Source of the DNA: Prolixibacteraceae bacterium | Lineage (GTDB): Bacteria > Bacteroidota > Bacteroidia > Bacteroidales > Prolixibacteraceae | Assembly: GCA_028282195.1 (NCBI GenBank) | Contig: JANQII010000314.1 | Span: 1 to 37,075 of the forward strand | Direction of reading: 5' to 3' | DNA length: 37,075 nt | Part shown: positions 34,424 through 37,075 of the stretch, one piece after another | Layout of the letters: each line of letters opens with the position of its first letter | Position numbering within the stretch: the stretch's first letter is position 1 | Translations under genes and position numbers: made by a program | Notes under the pieces: generated by a model | Database searches by the model: none | What the model saw: the letters and a program-made list of their open reading frames with translations, nothing else | What the model was told of the DNA's origin: nothing

Positions 34424-36204
34424 TGTCCTACTTTTTCTTCAATATACCGCAATTCTTTAACCTTTTGCTCCAATACTGCTGAACCATCTCCAAGCTCAAG
34501 AGCTTCTTTCCACTTTTTAATGGCTCTTTCTTTTTCTCCCAATTTATAGAGGATATCTCCATAATGTTCAATCAATACGGCATTGCTCTCCCCGCCTTTA
34601 TTAATTGCAGATTCTATATAAAACTTAGCCAACTGATAATCTTTCCTTTTAAACAAAACCCAGGCGTAAGTATCCAGGTACGTTGGATTGTCCGGGTTCT
34701 CCTGAACAACTTTTCCACTTAACCTTTCTGCCTTATCCAGATTTTCACCACGCAATGACAAATAATATGCATAGTTATTCATGGCCATATAATTGTCCGG
34801 ATCCATTTCCACAACCTGATCAAAAGCTTTAAATGCCTGCTCTACATTCCCAAGCTTATAGTTTGCTTCAGCCTTATACAATTCAAACTGAATTTTCATG
34901 TGTTGATTGTCCAGCAAGTAAGGTTCTCCTTCGGCTAAAATATCAAGAGCTTCCTGGTTTTTTTCAAGTTGAATACAAGCAACTGAGTTCAATGCATATA
35001 AAACCGATTGATTGGGGAAAAGCTCAATTGCCTTTTTAGTATCGATGTATACACTTTCAAAATCAAGCAGGTCATTTGAAAGGAAAATCATTTGTTGCCA
35101 GATAACAAAGTTTGATTGATCAGTCTCTAAATACTTCCTCAAATACTGACGTGCCTCAAGCTGTTTTCCCTGGCGAATCAGGTATTCAGCAAACATGGTA
35201 TACATCCGGTTATCATCAGGATGCGTGCGATATAATATATTGAGAAGTGTTTCAATTTGATTTTGATCCCAGTCCGAACTTTCAGGATTTGCTGTCTGGA
35301 TCATGTAATACTGAATTTTAGTATCAGCATCCAGCTCTTTACTGGCAAAAGCTTTTTCTATGTGTTCAAATGCTTTTTCCTTATCACCCTTTTCAACGTA
35401 AAAGCTTGCAAAAGAAAAATGAACAAAGCCGTTATCCGGATCAATCTCAAGGATCTTCTGGTAATTAGCAAAAGCATTATCCATATCACCCTGATCCTGA
35501 TAGAGCTCAGCTAACAACCCATAATATTGTGGTTCTTCAGGATTAGATTCGATTAACTTATTTATTTCAGCAACAGCCATTTCTGGTTTTTCCCATGCTG
35601 AATAAACTTGTCGTTTTGCTACAGAAATTTGTTCGTTTAGCCCCGTTTTTTCTTCTAATTTATTATAGGCATTAATGGCCTGTTCATACTGTTTGGCAGC
35701 CATATGGGTCATTCCCAACTGATACAGGTATTCTAAATTTTCAGGGTCTGTTTCATGAAGTTGTTGTAGAATCTTTGCAGCTTCTGTATACTGTTTACGT
35801 TGATGAAGAACCTGCACATACATATGCCTGTACCACTTGTGGTCTTCATTCTTATCCGGGCTTTTTTCTATGATTTCGATTGCCTTTTCAAGCAATAAAG
35901 CAGCACTTGTTAAATCTTTATTGGCAAAATGCAAACCTGCCAGTTCATACATAGCTACTGCCGAATTAGGATCAATTTCAAGACATCTTGAAAATAGTGA
36001 TACCGCTGCCTGTAATTTCCCCAGCTTCTTCTGTTTTAGTCCCTCAATAAACAGGAATTCAAATTCTTTTTCTTGCTCTTCGGTAAGTAAATTTTTGGCT
36101 TCTTCTTTTTGTACAACTTCAGGAACTACAGGTACTTTGGTAGATGCACAAGAAGCAAAAAACAAACCTACAATAAGAAAATATATCGTTCTTTTTAAAA
36201 TCAT
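34420..36204 (-). CDS. TPR-repeat lipoprotein
   Basis: A 594-residue lipoprotein with lipobox FASC (C19). From about residue 45 to the end it is built of tandem tetratricopeptide repeats, roughly 12 to 14 units (for example AAVSLFSRCLEIDPNSAVAMYELA, ANYQKILEIDPDNGFVHFSFA, AFDQVVEMDPDNYMAMNNYAYYL), forming a protein-binding superhelix. It is probably periplasm-facing and anchored to a membrane; the residues after the cysteine (ASTKVPVV) are not an acidic surface tag. It follows dut by nine bases and is coupled by ATGA overlap to DUF4292. A role as a scaffold with the downstream DUF4292 and EnvC-like proteins is inferred from conserved neighbourhood. Confidence 0.88.
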   Translation of the reverse strand: MILKRTIYFLIVGLFFASCASTKVPVVPEVVQKEEAKNLLTEEQEKEFEFLFIEGLKQKKLGKLQAAVSLFSRCLEIDPNSAVAMYELAGLHFANKDLTSAALLLEKAIEIIEKSPDKNEDHKWYRHMYVQVLHQRKQYTEAAKILQQLHETDPENLEYLYQLGMTHMAAKQYEQAINAYNKLEEKTGLNEQISVAKRQVYSAWEKPEMAVAEINKLIESNPEEPQYYGLLAELYQDQGDMDNAFANYQKILEIDPDNGFVHFSFASFYVEKGDKEKAFEHIEKAFASKELDADTKIQYYMIQTANPESSDWDQNQIETLLNILYRTHPDDNRMYTMFAEYLIRQGKQLEARQYLRKYLETDQSNFVIWQQMIFLSNDLLDFESVYIDTKKAIELFPNQSVLYALNSVACIQLEKNQEALDILAEGEPYLLDNQHMKIQFELYKAEANYKLGNVEQAFKAFDQVVEMDPDNYMAMNNYAYYLSLRGENLDKAERLSGKVVQENPDNPTYLDTYAWVLFKRKDYQLAKFYIESAINKGGESNAVLIEHYGDILYKLGEKERAIKKWKEALELGDGSAVLEQKVKELRYIEEKVGH

Positions 36205-36213
36205 TCAACTAAT

Positions 36214-36648
36214 TTAGTTCTTGCCAGTGTGGCCAAAACCACCTGCTCCGCGTTCTGTTTTTTCAAGTAATTCAACTTTATTCCAACTTACTGTTTCATG
36301 TGCAGCTATTACCATCTGACAAATTCGTTCTCCGTGTTTGATCACAAATTCTTCATTCGAAAGATTAATTAAAATAATTCCAATTTCACCACGGTAATCA
36401 GCATCAATCGTGCCAGGAGTATTTAAAACAGTAATTCCTGTCTTAAGGGCCAATCCACTTCTTGGTCTTATTTGAGCTTCGTAACCAACTGGCAATTCAA
36501 TAAATAAGCCTGTTGGAACTAAAATTCTTTCCAATGGTTTTAATACAATTTCTTCTTCCAAATTAGCACGCAAATCCATTCCTGCAGATGAAGGAGTACT
36601 GTAATTTGGTAATGGATTATTTGATTTATTAACGATTTTAACTTGCAT
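36214..36648 (-). CDS. dut: Deoxyuridine 5'-triphosphate nucleotidohydrolase (dUTPase)
   Basis: Hydrolyses dUTP to dUMP and pyrophosphate in the cytoplasm, keeping uracil out of DNA and supplying dTMP synthesis. The 144-residue trimeric-type enzyme shows all five motifs: 1 SAGMDLRA, 2 RPRSGLA, 3 TIDADYRGE (catalytic Asp), 4 ERICQMVI and 5 [10 protein letters not shown]. The start at ATG 36648 is chosen over an in-frame ATG at 36672 because the latter falls inside the promoter -7 box, and homologues begin with the VKIVNKS stretch. It is first gene of the operon dut-TPR-DUF4292-EnvC-like. Unlike the deaminase-like protein elsewhere in the window, it is intact. Confidence 0.96.
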   Translation of the reverse strand: MQVKIVNKSNNPLPNYSTPSSAGMDLRANLEEEIVLKPLERILVPTGLFIELPVGYEAQIRPRSGLALKTGITVLNTPGTIDADYRGEIGIILINLSNEEFVIKHGERICQMVIAAHETVSWNKVELLEKTERGAGGFGHTGKN

Positions 36649-36669
36649 AACTTGCTTTTTTTCAAACTG

Positions 36670-36698
36670 CAAAGATAGGGAAATATCCCTTGCTGCAA
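36670..36698 (-). promoter_or_regulatory. dut operon promoter
   Basis: Minus-strand TATCTTTG (36677-36670) matches TAnnTTTG exactly, with TTG (36698-36696) 18 bases upstream. It would start transcription about 15 bases before the dut ATG at 36648. Confidence 0.65.
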
Positions 36699-36699
36699 C

Positions 36700-37075
36700 C
36701 TGCTTGTTCTACAATTAAAGAAAATCCTTAAAGTTGGCGAGAATACCCCTCTACAAGCAGACGGGGTATCAGCTAAGGAATTATTCATATTATCGCCCCA
36801 AGGGACGGGGAACCTGACTGCCGTCAGGATTTCCTCCCGATAGGGATGGCAAGTTAAAACCCAAAGTTCCGATACATCTTGCGATCGGATCACTTCATAA
36901 TTCGGGTTGGTTTTTAGGACAAGACAACGGGTTACGGGTTACGGGTTGCAAGTTACCTGCCTACCGGCAGCCAGGTCTGTTGCGGGGGTGATAGGGTGGG
37001 ACAATCATTCCCAAATGCCTGGCTCCCTGATTACCAGGAAAAAATATTTTTGGTTTTTTTGAAGTGTCCGGGCCA
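36700..37075. repeat. Gene-free edge rich in short palindromes and a tandem repeat
   Basis: No convincing gene. It holds hairpins CCTGAC-TGCC-GTCAGG (36813-36828), TCCGAT/ATCGGA (36868-36889) and CTGCC-TACC-GGCAG nested in ACCTG/CAGGT (36955-36976), plus three tandem ACGGGTT units (36927-36947). The GC content is higher than in the neighbouring genes. It looks like accumulated intergenic repeat debris that may continue past the window. Confidence 0.5.

Noticed and set aside
36649-36672. Upstream in-frame ATG of dut
   Set aside because: It overlaps the exact TAnnTTTG promoter box, and the extra eight residues are not part of the dUTPase fold.
36540-36893. 117-aa minus-strand ORF across the dut start and the repeat region
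   Set aside because: It overlaps dut in another frame and continues through palindromic repeats; no recognisable protein.

Overview
The window is AT-rich DNA from a member of the Bacteroidota, most likely a marine or sediment Bacteroidia/Cytophagia-type organism. That placement is an inference. It rests on a SusC/SusD pair, acid-rich lipoprotein N-termini, a C-terminal type 9 secretion (T9SS) sorting domain, DUF4292 and ORF6N families, and several promoters of the Bacteroidota type (TTG, then TAnnTTTG). I see no tRNA, rRNA, CRISPR array or intact transposase.

Left flank (1-4061): a secreted glycine-rich, collagen-like protein, then metG with its own promoter. After metG comes a strongly structured 3' region and a pair of terminators, one of which also serves the opposing amylase operon.

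Starch/maltose utilisation locus (4096-23632): on the minus strand, a LacI-type regulator, an SLC45-type inner-membrane sugar transporter, a GH65 maltose-phosphorylase-like enzyme, a SusA-like GH13 and a GH13 lipoprotein. Divergent to these are susC, susD, a SusE-like and a five-module SusF-like surface lipoprotein, then a large GH13 amylase with a T9SS tail. The reading is: SusD/E/F and the T9SS amylase capture and cut starch outside; SusC imports oligosaccharides; periplasmic GH13 enzymes trim them; the SLC45 transporter brings maltose in; and the phosphorylase splits it to glucose and beta-glucose-1-phosphate. Two perfect LacI-type palindromes sharing the core GCAAACGTTTGC flank lacI, one on the transporter side and one on the susC side. 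No beta-phosphoglucomutase gene is present, although it often accompanies the phosphorylase.

Middle accessory stretch (23785-28612): an unrecognised exported 418-aa protein; a frameshifted SRPBCC gene cut short by a REP-like palindrome pair; a TfoX-N protein; a membrane-anchored dCTP-deaminase-like protein that has lost the catalytic glutamate; an aldehyde dehydrogenase; and the first copy of a 107-bp repeat with a perfect 15-bp inverted repeat.

Stress and regulation cluster (28734-32350): pirin, a 153-bp MITE-like element, YceI, OsmC, a Crp/Fnr regulator and an ORF6N protein, ending in the second copy of the 107-bp repeat.

Right flank (32354-37075): a minus-strand operon dut - TPR lipoprotein - DUF4292 lipoprotein - degenerate LytM/EnvC-like protein, with a dut promoter that fixes its start codon, followed by a gene-free edge full of short palindromes and a 7-mer tandem repeat.
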